A stretch of 10,550 nt of DNA. Source: Deltaproteobacteria bacterium (GTDB lineage: Bacteria > Desulfobacterota > Syntrophia > Syntrophales > UBA2210). The stretch is taken from assembly GCA_016934695.1 (NCBI GenBank), contig JAFGSH010000142.1, positions 1 through 10,550 on the forward strand. Reading direction: 5' to 3'. A program made the translations under genes and the position numbers. Under the pieces are notes generated by a model. The model saw only the letters and a program-made list of their open reading frames with translations. It was not told the origin of the DNA and did not search any database. This document shows positions 1 to 6,209 of the stretch, piece after piece (within the stretch, counting starts at the first letter, position 1; each line of letters opens with the position of its first letter).

Positions 1-471
1 ATCGGCTATGTCCCGGAGCTGACGCGGATACCGGTGTCACCCTGCGATATCGATGTCCTCCTGTACGGTTCGATCAATCGGCGGAGGGCTGCCGTCCTGG
101 AAGAACTCACCGCCCGTGGTCTTGCGGTCGAGACCCTCTTTGACCGGTACGGTGAAGAGCGCGACCGCTACATCTCCCGTTCCAAGATTGTTCTGAATGT
201 CCACTATTACGAGGCGAGGGTCTTCGAGATCGTTCGTATCTCCTACCTCCTCGCCAACAGGAGATGTGTCGTCTCCGAGGCGGGGGACGACGGGGATCTG
301 GAGAAACCGTTCCGCGAAGGGGTGGCGTTTGCCCCCTATGAGGATCTCGTTGAGGCATGTACCCGATACGTGTGGGATGATGACCTGCGGGATCGAATCG
401 CAGGGTCCGGCTTTTCCGCAATGGAGGCCCTTCCCCAGGCGGCCTTTCTCGAAGAGGCGCTGGGAGGATAG
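1..471 (+). CDS. CgeB-like glycosyltransferase, C-terminal fragment
   Basis: The reading frame is open from the first base of the window and ends at TAG 469-471, so the gene starts upstream and only its last ~156 residues are seen. The visible part looks like the C-terminal Rossmann half of a GT-B, CgeB-like glycosyltransferase. It has a DVLLYGSINRRR strand-turn, then SKIVLNVHYYEARVFEIVRI followed by a VVSE element. In such proteins this region carries the Asn and Glu that contact the nucleotide-sugar donor. The donor and acceptor cannot be told. A 123-base gap separates it from the next CgeB-like gene on the same strand, so the two may work on the same glycan. The GTG at position 34 is not a credible start because the fold continues in front of it. 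Confidence is good for the class and low for the exact role. Confidence 0.7.
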   Translation: MGYVPELTRIPVSPCDIDVLLYGSINRRRAAVLEELTARGLAVETLFDRYGEERDRYISRSKIVLNVHYYEARVFEIVRISYLLANRRCVVSEAGDDGDLEKPFREGVAFAPYEDLVEACTRYVWDDDLRDRIAGSGFSAMEALPQAAFLEEALGG

Positions 472-497
472 GGAGGAGAGACACACCCGGAAAGAGA

Positions 498-521
498 TGT
501 GATTCCCGTAAGGAATTCACA
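498..521 (+). repeat. Imperfect inverted repeat in the gap before the CgeB-like gene
   Basis: TGTGA-TTCC at 498-506 pairs with GGAA-T-TCACA at 512-521, leaving one bulged T and a five-base loop. No T-run follows, so it is not an intrinsic terminator. It could be a protein-binding site or an mRNA hairpin, or chance. Confidence 0.3.
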
Positions 522-533
522 TATCAAGAAGAT

Positions 534-555
534 ACCGGAAGCGCATCCGTCCGGT
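534..555 (+). repeat. Inverted repeat ACCGGA/TCCGGT
   Basis: Two perfect 6-base arms (534-539 and 550-555) are separated by ten bases, about 40 bases upstream of the ATG at 595. It could form a small hairpin in the leader or serve as an operator. No supporting promoter element was recognised nearby. Confidence 0.25.
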
Positions 556-594
556 TCACACGTTTGAACAGGGAAGAAAAAGGGGATCAGCATC

Positions 595-1638
595 ATGCGT
601 ATTCTGATAGTGGGGGCAGTCCTGGGGGGTACCGTCCCGATCGGGGGTTCGATCTACAGGGGTTTTCAGGAGACGGGGGTCGAGGCGGACTTTCTCGATT
701 TCTCCATACTGGAGGGAGAGTTCCGCGATCTGTGGGCGGCTCAGGACGAGGAACGGTCCTACCGGTTTCACATGCGGAAAAAGGTGATGCTCCTCGAGAA
801 GATCACCTCCTTCCGGCCCGATGCGATCCTCGGGATCGCCCAGTCTCCGCTCGGCGACACCGCCATCCTGCAGGAGCTGAAAAAGGCGGGGATCGTCCTG
901 TGCTACTGGTTTACGGAGGACTACAGGATCTTCGGGTACTGGAAGACGATCGCCCCCTGGTTCGACCATTTCTTCACGATCCAGAGGGAGCCCTTCTGGC
1001 GGGAACTGGAGCGGGCGGGGTGCCGCGCATACCGGTACCTCCCCATGGCCTTCGATCCCCACGCGGACACTCCGGGCGAAACGGCCGAACCGGAGATTGC
1101 AGTCTCCTTCGTGGGGGCTCCCTATCCGAACCGCGTTCACTTCCTGAGCCGGTTCCCCGGCGGACTGCAGATCTACGGCGAGGAGTGGGACCGGTATCCC
1201 AATCCTTTTGTCGTGACGGGCGACCGGCGGATCACCGAGGATGAGGCGCGCCGTATCTATCGCCGCTCCCGCATCAACGTCAACCTCCACTCATCACCCC
1301 TCCCCCGGGAGCTGGGAAAGGGGGATTTCGTCAACCCCCGGACCTTCGAACTGGCGGGGATGGGGTGCTTCCAACTGACCGACATGCGCACGCTGCTCCC
1401 CCTGCACTTCGATCCGGCACGGGAGGTCATCGCCCTGTCCGACTGGGAGGGAATGACGAAGGCCGCGGGGTATTTCCTCGACCACGAAGAGGAGCGCAAT
1501 GAGATCGCTGAGAGGTCCCGGATGCGCGTCCTGCGGGAACACACCTACCGGCACCGGGCGCAGGAGATTCTCAGCCTCCTGGAGGAGGGAAGAATGAATG
1601 ATTCCTTTCAAGAACCACATCGGAGGAGGGGCGTATGA
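595..1638 (+). CDS. CgeB-like glycosyltransferase (DUF3880 / Glyco_trans_1_2 type)
   Basis: This 347-residue protein looks like a complete two-domain GT-B glycosyltransferase of the CgeB type. The N-terminal half starts with a Rossmann strand (MRILIVGAVLGG) and holds a YWFTEDYR segment near residues 104-111, typical of DUF3880-like domains. The C-terminal half has SFVGAPYPNR (171-180), an INVNLH strand (227-232) and NPRTFELAGMGCFQLTD (247-263), the usual donor-binding signature of Glyco_trans_1_2. The start ATG at 595 is backed by AAGGGGA eight bases upstream. The stop overlaps the ATG of the next gene (ATGA at 1635-1638), so translation of the two is probably coupled. No signal peptide or membrane segment is seen, so it should act in the cytoplasm. 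The family is often found near flagellin and LPS loci. Donor and acceptor are unknown. Confidence 0.8.
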   Translation: MRILIVGAVLGGTVPIGGSIYRGFQETGVEADFLDFSILEGEFRDLWAAQDEERSYRFHMRKKVMLLEKITSFRPDAILGIAQSPLGDTAILQELKKAGIVLCYWFTEDYRIFGYWKTIAPWFDHFFTIQREPFWRELERAGCRAYRYLPMAFDPHADTPGETAEPEIAVSFVGAPYPNRVHFLSRFPGGLQIYGEEWDRYPNPFVVTGDRRITEDEARRIYRRSRINVNLHSSPLPRELGKGDFVNPRTFELAGMGCFQLTDMRTLLPLHFDPAREVIALSDWEGMTKAAGYFLDHEEERNEIAERSRMRVLREHTYRHRAQEILSLLEEGRMNDSFQEPHRRRGV

Positions 1639-3287
1639 GCGGTAAATCGATCCTGATCATCCATCTGAGCCGGCTCGGCGATGCGATCCAGAGCCTCCCC
1701 GCCGTCAGACTGCTGAAGGAAGAAAATCCCGGGGGAACCATCACCTATCTCGGGATCGAGAATTTCTGCACCCTTCTGAAGGGGAACCCCTGGATCGACC
1801 GCCTGGTAACCGCTCCCTGGCAGGAGATTCGAGGGATCATGGGGGAGAAGAGGGCGGGAGATACGGGTGCCCTCGACCGCTTCTTTCAGGGGATCCCCGA
1901 GCTGGGCGAGCGGTATGACCTCCTGGTCAACCTGACCCATGACTGGAGCAGCAGTTACCTGTCGGAACGGATCGACGCCGCGGAGAAGAGGGGAAGGATC
2001 TTCTCGGCGAATAACGAGATCGTCGTGTCGGGGAACTGGGGAAAGTACCTCTTCGCCGTCGCGAGGAACCGTAAGGACAACCTCCTGAACCTCGTCGACC
2101 TGTATATGGGGATGGCCGGTGTCCGGCACCGGCCGGTTGTCGATTTTCTCCCTACCGATCCGCAGAAGGACCTGGCCTGCATCTCCCGCCTGAAGGAACT
2201 GGGGGTCGACAGGGACAGACGGATCATCGGCCTGCAGCCCGGGGCGAACCTGGCCGCGAGGAGGTGGCCGGTGGAACACTTCGTCAAACTGGGGGAGGCC
2301 CTGATCGATGCATTCGATGCCCGGATCGTCCTCTTCGGCTCTCCGGGGGAGCGGGAACTGGCCGAGGCGTTCGGCCGGATCGCCCCCTTCCCCTTCGTGG
2401 ATCTCGTCGGCAGGACGACCCTTCAGGAACTCCCCTCTTTCTTCAGGGGGATCGATCTCCTGGTCAGCAACGATACGGGGCCGATGCACATCGCATCAGC
2501 CGTCGGCACGAAGGTGGTGGGGCTCTTCATGAGCGTGGCCTTTTCCGGTATCACGGGACCCTACGGTGCCGGCCACGTGGTTGTCCAGTCTGACTATCCG
2601 TGCTTCCCCTGCATCGATACGACCGTCTGCTGCAATCCGCTCTGCAGGGAGGGGATCACCCCCGAGGCGGTCCTCCACGGGGTACGGATGGCGCTGGAGC
2701 CGGATGTCGCCGGACCCGACCGCGACGTCGAATCGGGCCTGTACCGGTCATCCTTCCGGGACGACGGAACCATGCGATACGAACTGATTGGAGGGAGGAC
2801 CGATCGGTTCCTGCCGTGGCTGACTTCCTTTACCCACACAAAGGCGACGATCGGCCAGGCACTGTGGAACCGGTGGCTGGGGATCAATGATCGTCCTTCC
2901 GGTGCCCGGTTCGGGGGGAGTGGGGGAGAATATGACGATATCATTGCCGATTTTCAGAAGGCCTGCTCGTCCTATGGAGAGATATACAGGAGGGGGATAA
3001 AGACCTGCCGGAGGATCCTGGATGAATTTTCCAAGAAGAAACCGAACATCGGATTGATACAGGGGATGGCCGATCGCCTGTCACGGGGCGAGGAGGAGAT
3101 CAGGGATCTTGAAGGACCGCTCCCCATCTTCAAAGAGATCCATGAGCTGTGCATGTCCGAGACCGAGATCTGCAATTTTCCGAAGCTCGCTAGGGAGTTT
3201 CTGAAGGCGTACGAGACGATGAGCGGAACGGTTCGCTCCCTTGAGGCGGCCCTGCAGGAAATTTCGCCCCCTGCCCTGCGCCTCTGA
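1635..3287 (+). CDS. GT9 (heptosyltransferase-like) glycosyltransferase with C-terminal extension
   Basis: This 550-residue protein has a glycosyltransferase family 9 domain in about residues 1-355. Marks of the family are ILIIHLSRLGDAIQSLPAV at the N-terminus, GLQPGANLAARRWP (199-212), VSNDTGPMHIASAVGTKVVGLF (277-298), and a cysteine cluster (C323, C326, C332, C333, C337) in the stretch where LPS heptosyltransferases carry cysteines. GT9 enzymes transfer sugars such as heptose from ADP-sugars to lipid A-core or related acceptors. Residues ~360-550 are an extra, largely helical, polar segment rich in Lys, Arg and Glu that I cannot assign. Ordinary members are ~330-380 residues. The ATG at 1635 overlaps the preceding stop and has GGAGG eight bases upstream. 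Its neighbours suggest flagellar or surface glycan work rather than core LPS, but this is inference. Confidence 0.85.
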   Translation: MSGKSILIIHLSRLGDAIQSLPAVRLLKEENPGGTITYLGIENFCTLLKGNPWIDRLVTAPWQEIRGIMGEKRAGDTGALDRFFQGIPELGERYDLLVNLTHDWSSSYLSERIDAAEKRGRIFSANNEIVVSGNWGKYLFAVARNRKDNLLNLVDLYMGMAGVRHRPVVDFLPTDPQKDLACISRLKELGVDRDRRIIGLQPGANLAARRWPVEHFVKLGEALIDAFDARIVLFGSPGERELAEAFGRIAPFPFVDLVGRTTLQELPSFFRGIDLLVSNDTGPMHIASAVGTKVVGLFMSVAFSGITGPYGAGHVVVQSDYPCFPCIDTTVCCNPLCREGITPEAVLHGVRMALEPDVAGPDRDVESGLYRSSFRDDGTMRYELIGGRTDRFLPWLTSFTHTKATIGQALWNRWLGINDRPSGARFGGSGGEYDDIIADFQKACSSYGEIYRRGIKTCRRILDEFSKKKPNIGLIQGMADRLSRGEEEIRDLEGPLPIFKEIHELCMSETEICNFPKLAREFLKAYETMSGTVRSLEAALQEISPPALRL

Positions 3288-3288
3288 C

Positions 3289-3303
3289 GGGAAAGGATTT
3301 CCC
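3289..3303 (+). repeat. Hairpin GGGAAA/TTTCCC just after the GT9 gene
   Basis: A perfect 6-base stem with a GGA loop starts two bases after the GT9 stop codon (TGA 3285-3287). No T-run follows directly, so if it ends or protects the upstream transcript it is not a classical intrinsic terminator. Confidence 0.35.
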
Positions 3304-3305
3304 CC

Positions 3306-3325
3306 CGGGAATTCCCGTTCGCGGG
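3306..3325 (+). repeat. Palindrome CGGGAATTCCCG overlapping a UUCG-loop hairpin
   Basis: Positions 3306-3317 are a perfect 12-base palindrome. Its right arm is reused at 3314-3325 in CCCG-TTCG-CGGG, a 4-base stem with a UUCG loop. The palindrome lies ~60 bases upstream of the sigma-54 -24 element, a place where an activator could bind. It could also be part of a 3' end structure of the upstream transcript. Confidence 0.3.
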
Positions 3326-3378
3326 CTCATGCGAGACAACATAATGATCTTAAAGGCTAATTTTTTTACTGGAATCGG

Positions 3379-3394
3379 TGGCATGCTTGTTGCT
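3379..3394 (+). promoter_or_regulatory. Predicted sigma-54 (-24/-12) promoter of the nonulosonic acid operon
   Basis: TGGCATG-CTTG-TTGCT matches the sigma-54 consensus TGGCACG-N4-TTGCW at every defined position except the sixth (T for C). The invariant GG (3380-3381) and GC (3392-3393) have the required spacing. With C3393 as -12, transcription would begin near 3405, leaving a ~58-base leader before the ATG at 3463. Sigma-54 promoters need an AAA+ enhancer-binding activator and often drive flagellar genes, which suits a sugar pathway that commonly serves flagellin glycosylation. No experimental support is available here. Confidence 0.65.
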
Positions 3395-3400
3395 GATCAT

Positions 3401-3430
3401 AAAAGTTAATCTAAAAGTTAAATTAAAGTT
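3401..3430 (+). repeat. Three tandem AAAGTT direct repeats, possible MerR-type operator
   Basis: AAAAGTTAAT (3401-3410), AAAAGTTAAA (3413-3422) and AAAGTT (3425-3430) repeat with core spacings of 12 and 11 bases, about one helical turn each, in a very AT-rich patch. They cover the transcription start predicted from the sigma-54 site, where a bound protein would block initiation. MerR-superfamily proteins of the CarA/CarH branch bind tandem direct repeats of ~11 bases, and the gene just downstream encodes an HTH of that general type. The link between site and protein is inference. Confidence 0.5.
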
Positions 3431-3433
3431 TTC

Positions 3434-3453
3434 TCTCTTCAGAGCCGAAGAGA
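3434..3453 (+). repeat. Small hairpin in the leader over the candidate ribosome-binding site
   Basis: TCTCTTC (3434-3440) and GAAGAGA (3447-3453) form a 7-base stem with a 6-base loop. The right arm is the purine-rich stretch that would serve as Shine-Dalgarno for the starts at 3457 or 3463, so the hairpin could dampen translation from them. Confidence 0.3.
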
Positions 3454-3462
3454 AGAGTGTAC

Positions 3463-4848
3463 ATGAATGAATCGCAAAGGACGGTAAACGATATGGATAC
3501 GAAAGCGGAATACAGGATACGGGAAGTGAGTGAAAAACTGGAGCTTCCGGCTTCCACTATTCGCTACTGGGAGGGAGAATTCGGTGACCTCATACAGACA
3601 AAGAAGACCCCCGGGAAACAACGGAGGTACTCCCAGCGTAACATTGAACAGCTCAGGCAGATCAGGGAGCTGCTGCATATAAGAAAGAAGACCATCTCAG
3701 AGGCACGGGCGCTTCTCAAGAGCGGGAATGAGGATACGGGAACGATCAACTGGGCAAAGCAATCCATCCTCTTGACGGGAGGGACCGGTTCTTTCGGAAG
3801 GCATTTCTGTAAGGTCATGATGGAGAAGTATCATCCCAAGGTCATCCGGATTTACAGCCGGGGCGAGTTGAAACAGCACGAGATGCGCCAGGAATTCGGC
3901 GAGGAAAAGATAAGATACTTCATAGGTGACGTACGCGACGGGGAACGGCTGAGACGGGCAATGGAGGGAGCCGATATCGTCGTACATGCCGCGGCGCTCA
4001 AGCAGGTGCCCGCGTGCGAATACAATCCCCTTGAAGCGGTAAAGACAAACATCCTCGGTGCGGAGAATGTCATCGATGCCGCGATCAACACGGGGGTCAA
4101 AAAGGTCGTCGCTCTGAGTACCGATAAGGCGGCAAACCCCGCCAATCTGTACGGGGCCACCAAACTGTGTGCCGAAAAAATCTTTGTTCAGGGGAATTCC
4201 TACTCGGGACCTCGAGGCACCCGGTTCAGCTGCGTACGGTATGGGAACGTTATCGGAAGCCGCGGAAGTGTCATCCCCGTGTTCAGAGAGCAGAAGAAGA
4301 CAGGAAGAATTACCCTGACCGACGAAAAAATGACGCGGTTCTGGATTACCCTGGATCAGGCGGTCGATCTGGTTGTCGCCGCCCTCTGTCACATGCAGGG
4401 GGGAGAGATATTTATTCCCAGGATCCCCAGTATGAAGATCACGGATCTCGCGAAGGCGATCGCGCCGGAATGTAAGATCGAAACGATCGGAATCAGACCC
4501 GGTGAAAAACTGCATGAGATTCTCATTACCACGGAGGAGGGGAGAAACACGGTGGCATACAACGGGATGTATGTCATTATGCCTGAGCATGCCTGGTGGG
4601 GGGGGCAGGGATATAAAACCAGCCGGGAAGTTCCTGAAGGCTTCGTATATGCGAGCAACAGCAATGATCAGTGGCTTGATATCGATGCGTTGAGAAAGAT
4701 AACGGGAGATTCATCTTCGGCCGGCGATGATGCGATTGCTCATTTCGCCTCTACCGTTCACCGGCTCAGTGAAAACATCATCCTGGATATGATTGGCGCC
4801 GAAGAGCGCATTCCGAATCCGGGAAAGGCTTCCGAGGCACGCACATAG
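3463..4848 (+). CDS. pseB: MerR-type HTH fused to PseB-like UDP-GlcNAc 4,6-dehydratase
   Basis: Counting from ATG 3463 (461 residues), residues ~17-88 are a MerR-superfamily helix-turn-helix: YRIREVSEKLELPASTIRYW, then GKQRRYS and a helical stretch. The RYWE form resembles the MlrA/CarA branch. After a ~10-residue linker comes a full SDR dehydratase with GGTGSFG at 106-112, STDKAANP (Asp221, Lys222), YGATK (Tyr230, Lys234), RYGNVIGSRGSVIP, MTRFWIT and RPGEKLHEIL. These are PseB/FlaA1 marks. PseB converts UDP-GlcNAc to the 4-keto-6-deoxy-L-arabino sugar using bound NADP, the first step to pseudaminic acid. Normal PseB is ~330-345 residues with no HTH. No in-frame ATG, GTG or TTG lies between the domains before the nucleotide-binding strand, so a separate PseB is unlikely. 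Other starts are GTG 3457 and ATG 3493; the latter has AAAGGA 11 bases upstream. It is followed by pseC after 33 bases. Confidence 0.88.
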   Translation: MNESQRTVNDMDTKAEYRIREVSEKLELPASTIRYWEGEFGDLIQTKKTPGKQRRYSQRNIEQLRQIRELLHIRKKTISEARALLKSGNEDTGTINWAKQSILLTGGTGSFGRHFCKVMMEKYHPKVIRIYSRGELKQHEMRQEFGEEKIRYFIGDVRDGERLRRAMEGADIVVHAAALKQVPACEYNPLEAVKTNILGAENVIDAAINTGVKKVVALSTDKAANPANLYGATKLCAEKIFVQGNSYSGPRGTRFSCVRYGNVIGSRGSVIPVFREQKKTGRITLTDEKMTRFWITLDQAVDLVVAALCHMQGGEIFIPRIPSMKITDLAKAIAPECKIETIGIRPGEKLHEILITTEEGRNTVAYNGMYVIMPEHAWWGGQGYKTSREVPEGFVYASNSNDQWLDIDALRKITGDSSSAGDDAIAHFASTVHRLSENIILDMIGAEERIPNPGKASEART

Positions 4849-4881
4849 CGGCGAAACGGCAGGAACGGAGGCTTCCAGACA

Positions 4882-6090
4882 ATGCAGACTGAAAAACACA
4901 TGATCCCTTACGGGCACCAGTGTATTGATGAAGATGATATCGCCGCAGTTGTGGAGGTATTGAGATCGGACTGGTTGACGACAGGGCCGCGGGTAAGCGA
5001 ATTTGAAGGGGTATTTGCCGATTTTATCGGTTCGCGGGAAGCGGTTGCGGTGTCCAGCGGCACAGCGGCACTGCATGCCGCCATGTATGCCCTGAAGATC
5101 GGTCCGGGAGACGAGGTCATTGTTCCCCCCATGACCTTTGCCGCCACGGCCAATTGTGTAGTATTCCAGGGGGCGACGCCGGTATTCGTCGATGTCGATC
5201 CGGGCACGCTGCTCATAGATCCGTCGCAGGTTGAGGCAAAGATCACTCCCCGTACAAAGGCTGTCATTGCGGTGGACTATGCGGGGCAACCCTGCGATTA
5301 CGACGCCCTGAGATCAATCGCCAAGCGGAACGGGATCGCCCTCGTGGCTGATGCCTGCCATGCCCTGGGAGCCGCATACAACGGCCGTCCGGTCGGTTCA
5401 CTCGCCGATCTCACTGTCTTCAGTTTTCACCCTGTAAAACACATCACTACAGGCGAAGGCGGCATGGTTACAACGGAGAGCTCACCGTTCGCGGACCGGA
5501 TGCGCGCCTTTCGCAATCATGGCATTACCACCGACCATCACCAGCGAGAGGAACAGGGATCCTGGTTCTATGAGATGGTGGACCTGGGATATAACTATCG
5601 CCTGACCGACCTTCAGTGTGCGTTGGGACTGAGCCAGTTGCGCAAGTCTTCAGGATGGTTGAAGAGACGAAGAGAGATCGCCGAACGATATGACACCGCC
5701 TTTGCGCATACCCCCGCTGTAGAGCCGTTACGCGTCAGAAACGATGTCTTGCACGCCTATCACCTCTATGTGGTCAGATGTGATCCCGGGGAATTGCAGG
5801 CAGGAAGGGATGAGATATTTACCGCCTTACATTCGGCGGGCATAGGCGCCAACGTTCATTACATGCCTGTTCATCTCCACCCCTTCTACCGGGAGAGATT
5901 CAAGACGGCTCCGGGACTGTGCCCCGTGGCTGAAGAGGCCTACGAACGGATTATTTCCCTGCCCATCTTCCCGGGTATGAGCAGCCGGGATGTTGACGCT
6001 GTCATCGAGGCGGTAGAGGGGATAGTTTACAGGTATTATCACTCCGGCAGCACTATATGCCGGGGCCGTTATTATGTTTCACACGTCTAA
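4882..6090 (+). CDS. pseC: PseC-like UDP-4-keto-6-deoxy-AltNAc aminotransferase
   Basis: This 402-residue PLP-dependent DegT/DnrJ/EryC1/StrS aminotransferase resembles PseC, which adds the 4-amino group to the PseB product. The protein opens with IPYGHQCIDEDDI and WLTTGP, then SSGTAALHAA (58-67). It has the cofactor-binding Asp in VADACHALGA (Asp157) and the PLP lysine in FHPVKHITTGEGG (Lys186). The second-half elements YNYRLTDLQCALG and NVHYMPVHLHPFY (324-336) are typical of PseC and its close relatives. The ATG at 4882 has CGGAGG ten bases upstream; a second ATG at 4900 would give the shorter N-terminus common in the family. The C-terminus runs ~15 residues beyond the usual last helix. Its place right after the dehydratase supports the assignment. 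The legionaminic enzyme LegC is the main alternative, but the PseB and PseF neighbours favour PseC. Confidence 0.88.
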   Translation: MQTEKHMIPYGHQCIDEDDIAAVVEVLRSDWLTTGPRVSEFEGVFADFIGSREAVAVSSGTAALHAAMYALKIGPGDEVIVPPMTFAATANCVVFQGATPVFVDVDPGTLLIDPSQVEAKITPRTKAVIAVDYAGQPCDYDALRSIAKRNGIALVADACHALGAAYNGRPVGSLADLTVFSFHPVKHITTGEGGMVTTESSPFADRMRAFRNHGITTDHHQREEQGSWFYEMVDLGYNYRLTDLQCALGLSQLRKSSGWLKRRREIAERYDTAFAHTPAVEPLRVRNDVLHAYHLYVVRCDPGELQAGRDEIFTALHSAGIGANVHYMPVHLHPFYRERFKTAPGLCPVAEEAYERIISLPIFPGMSSRDVDAVIEAVEGIVYRYYHSGSTICRGRYYVSHV

Positions 6091-6107
6091 CCACGGGACG
6101 GGAAGAT

Positions 6108-6209
6108 ATGACAATTGACCCGAGGGAACGATACGGGTTCAGGGACCGGCATACGCCACGTGCGTACAGGACTGTGGATCGGCCTGGGCCTGAAAGTTGG
6201 GGAAGATGA
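6108..6209 (+). CDS. Possible 33-residue peptide coupled to the oxidoreductase gene
   Basis: An ATG at 6108 opens a 33-codon frame ending in TGA 6207-6209, which overlaps the ATG of the next gene as ATGA. The sequence GGGAAG lies a few bases upstream. The peptide (MTIDPRERYGFRDRH...) is charged, Arg-rich, lacks a hydrophobic segment and resembles nothing I know. It fills the only sizeable gap inside the operon (115 bases). It may be a translated leader that delivers ribosomes to the oxidoreductase start, which itself has a poorly spaced ribosome-binding site, or it may be chance. Confidence 0.25.
   Translation: MTIDPRERYGFRDRHTPRAYRTVDRPGPESWGR

Noticed and set aside
556..2489. Long minus-strand open frames (556-1290 and 1608-2489)
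   Set aside because: They mirror the well-supported plus-strand glycosyltransferase genes. Their translations are Pro/Arg/Asp-rich with no recognisable fold, as expected of antisense frames in GC-rich coding DNA.
3289..3367. Intrinsic terminator after the GT9 gene
   Set aside because: The hairpins end at 3325 but the T7 run begins at 3361, too far away to act as the U-tract of a classical terminator.
3340..3415. Sigma-70-type promoters (CATAAT at 3340-3345; TTGTTG 3387-3392 with TCTAAA 3410-3415)
   Set aside because: The first has no usable -35 and the second has weak matches in both boxes. The sigma-54 match in the same gap is much stronger.
3697..4590. Minus-strand open frame of 297 codons opposite the MerR-PseB gene
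   Set aside because: The plus-strand frame shows clear conserved motifs throughout, while the minus-strand product shows none.
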